The notes beneath the pieces were generated by a model. The model was not told the origin of the DNA, did not search any database, and saw only the letters and a program-made list of their open reading frames with translations. Of a stretch of DNA of 43,493 nt, positions 43,214-43,493 are shown one piece after another; the stretch's first letter is position 1, and every line of letters begins with the position of its first letter. Source of the DNA: Verrucomicrobiota bacterium. GTDB lineage: Bacteria; Verrucomicrobiota; Verrucomicrobiia; Palsa-1439. The DNA is taken from contig PLTX01000093.1 in the NCBI GenBank assembly GCA_003164675.1, positions 30,636-74,128 on the forward strand, read 5' to 3'. A program made the position numbers and the translations under genes.

Positions 43214-43493
43214 GTGTTGCGACATGTCCTGCGTATGTGCTTGGAAACCAGCAGTGGCACTGTTACTGCTGCCCCAGACACTCACATGAGTATCGTTGTA
43301 CCGACACTGGAAAGCGTGTCGACCCGGGATCGCTCTCTTTTTATCCGCCATCCGGTCACTGTCTGCCTTGCTGTTCTCCTTATGGCATGTGTCAATGCCT
43401 TCGGGGCCAGCTACTATGTGGACTATTCGAGCGGCGCCGACGGCAACTCCGGCACGAGCACGTCGTCACCCTGGAAGCATTGTCCCGGCGATT
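43214..43493 (+). CDS. Start of a secreted right-handed beta-helix-like protein (3'-truncated)
   Basis: Open to the window end. GTG 43214 is preceded by GAGAGAGGA with 7 nt spacing, the best start; ATG 43235 and ATG 43286 are alternatives. A hydrophobic export segment (VTVCLAVLLMACVNAFGA) is followed by SYYVDYSSGADGNSGTSTSS and then PWKHCPGD. That YYVD-x-GxDxNSGTS-x-PW pattern is typical of the first strand of secreted parallel beta-helix (pectate-lyase-like) proteins. The 60-residue stretch before the hydrophobic segment is unusually long for a signal peptide and may be partly non-coding. Its place after the locus suggests a glycan-active or surface protein. Confidence 0.65.
   Translation, partial: MLRHVLRMCLETSSGTVTAAPDTHMSIVVPTLESVSTRDRSLFIRHPVTVCLAVLLMACVNAFGASYYVDYSSGADGNSGTSTSSPWKHCPGD

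Overview
The window is a GC-rich (roughly 60 %) chromosomal segment of a Gram-negative bacterium. The KdsD-type arabinose-5-phosphate isomerase points to a Kdo-containing outer membrane. The flotillin/NfeD operon, the EF-P tip-loop type and the palindrome-filled intergenic DNA fit the PVC superphylum, most likely Verrucomicrobiota. That placement is inference from gene content; no rRNA gene is present. I see no tRNA, rRNA, CRISPR array or intact insertion sequence.

Region 1 (1-10.9 kb, + strand) is housekeeping: alaS (5' cut by the window edge), serS, tilS, aroB, a small nuclease-like unknown, dprA, topA and a XerC/D recombinase. Spacing is tight and some genes overlap. Region 2 (10.9-15.4 kb, - strand) runs from a NusG/RfaH-type antiterminator through gmd, fcl and kdsD to efp, so it makes GDP-L-fucose and Kdo precursors. 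Region 3 (15.6-18.8 kb) holds a lower-GC membrane-cupin protein of unknown function, then about 1 kb of non-coding DNA with a pentapeptide-repeat remnant, an array of hairpins and an inverted repeat, then mtnP on the - strand. Region 4 (19.0-22.5 kb, - strand) is a membrane-microdomain operon: NfeD-protease, short NfeD, FloA and a proline-rich membrane protein. Region 5 (22.7-25.0 kb, + strand) is an M42-type peptidase coupled to a secreted TPR protein.

Region 6 (25.0 kb to the end, + strand) is an exopolysaccharide locus. A long leader with a sigma70-like promoter and a JUMPstart/ops-like element precedes a second RfaH/UpxY-type antiterminator. Then come an initiating sugar-phosphate transferase, an oxidoreductase/acetyltransferase/aminotransferase trio for a di-N-acetylated sugar, a FemAB-like protein, a Wzz-type chain-length protein with a degenerate kinase domain, a deacetylase-glycosyltransferase fusion, a second deacetylase, three more glycosyltransferases, an AsnB-like amidotransferase, a Wzy/ligase-like membrane protein, and the start of a secreted beta-helix-like protein. 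No Wzx flippase, Wza exporter or exosortase is in view.

The most interesting signals are the antiterminator plus JUMPstart/ops-like leader, the hairpin array at 17.16-17.66 kb, the loss of the Walker-A lysine in the chain-length protein, the deacetylase-glycosyltransferase fusion, and a composition break inside alaS.
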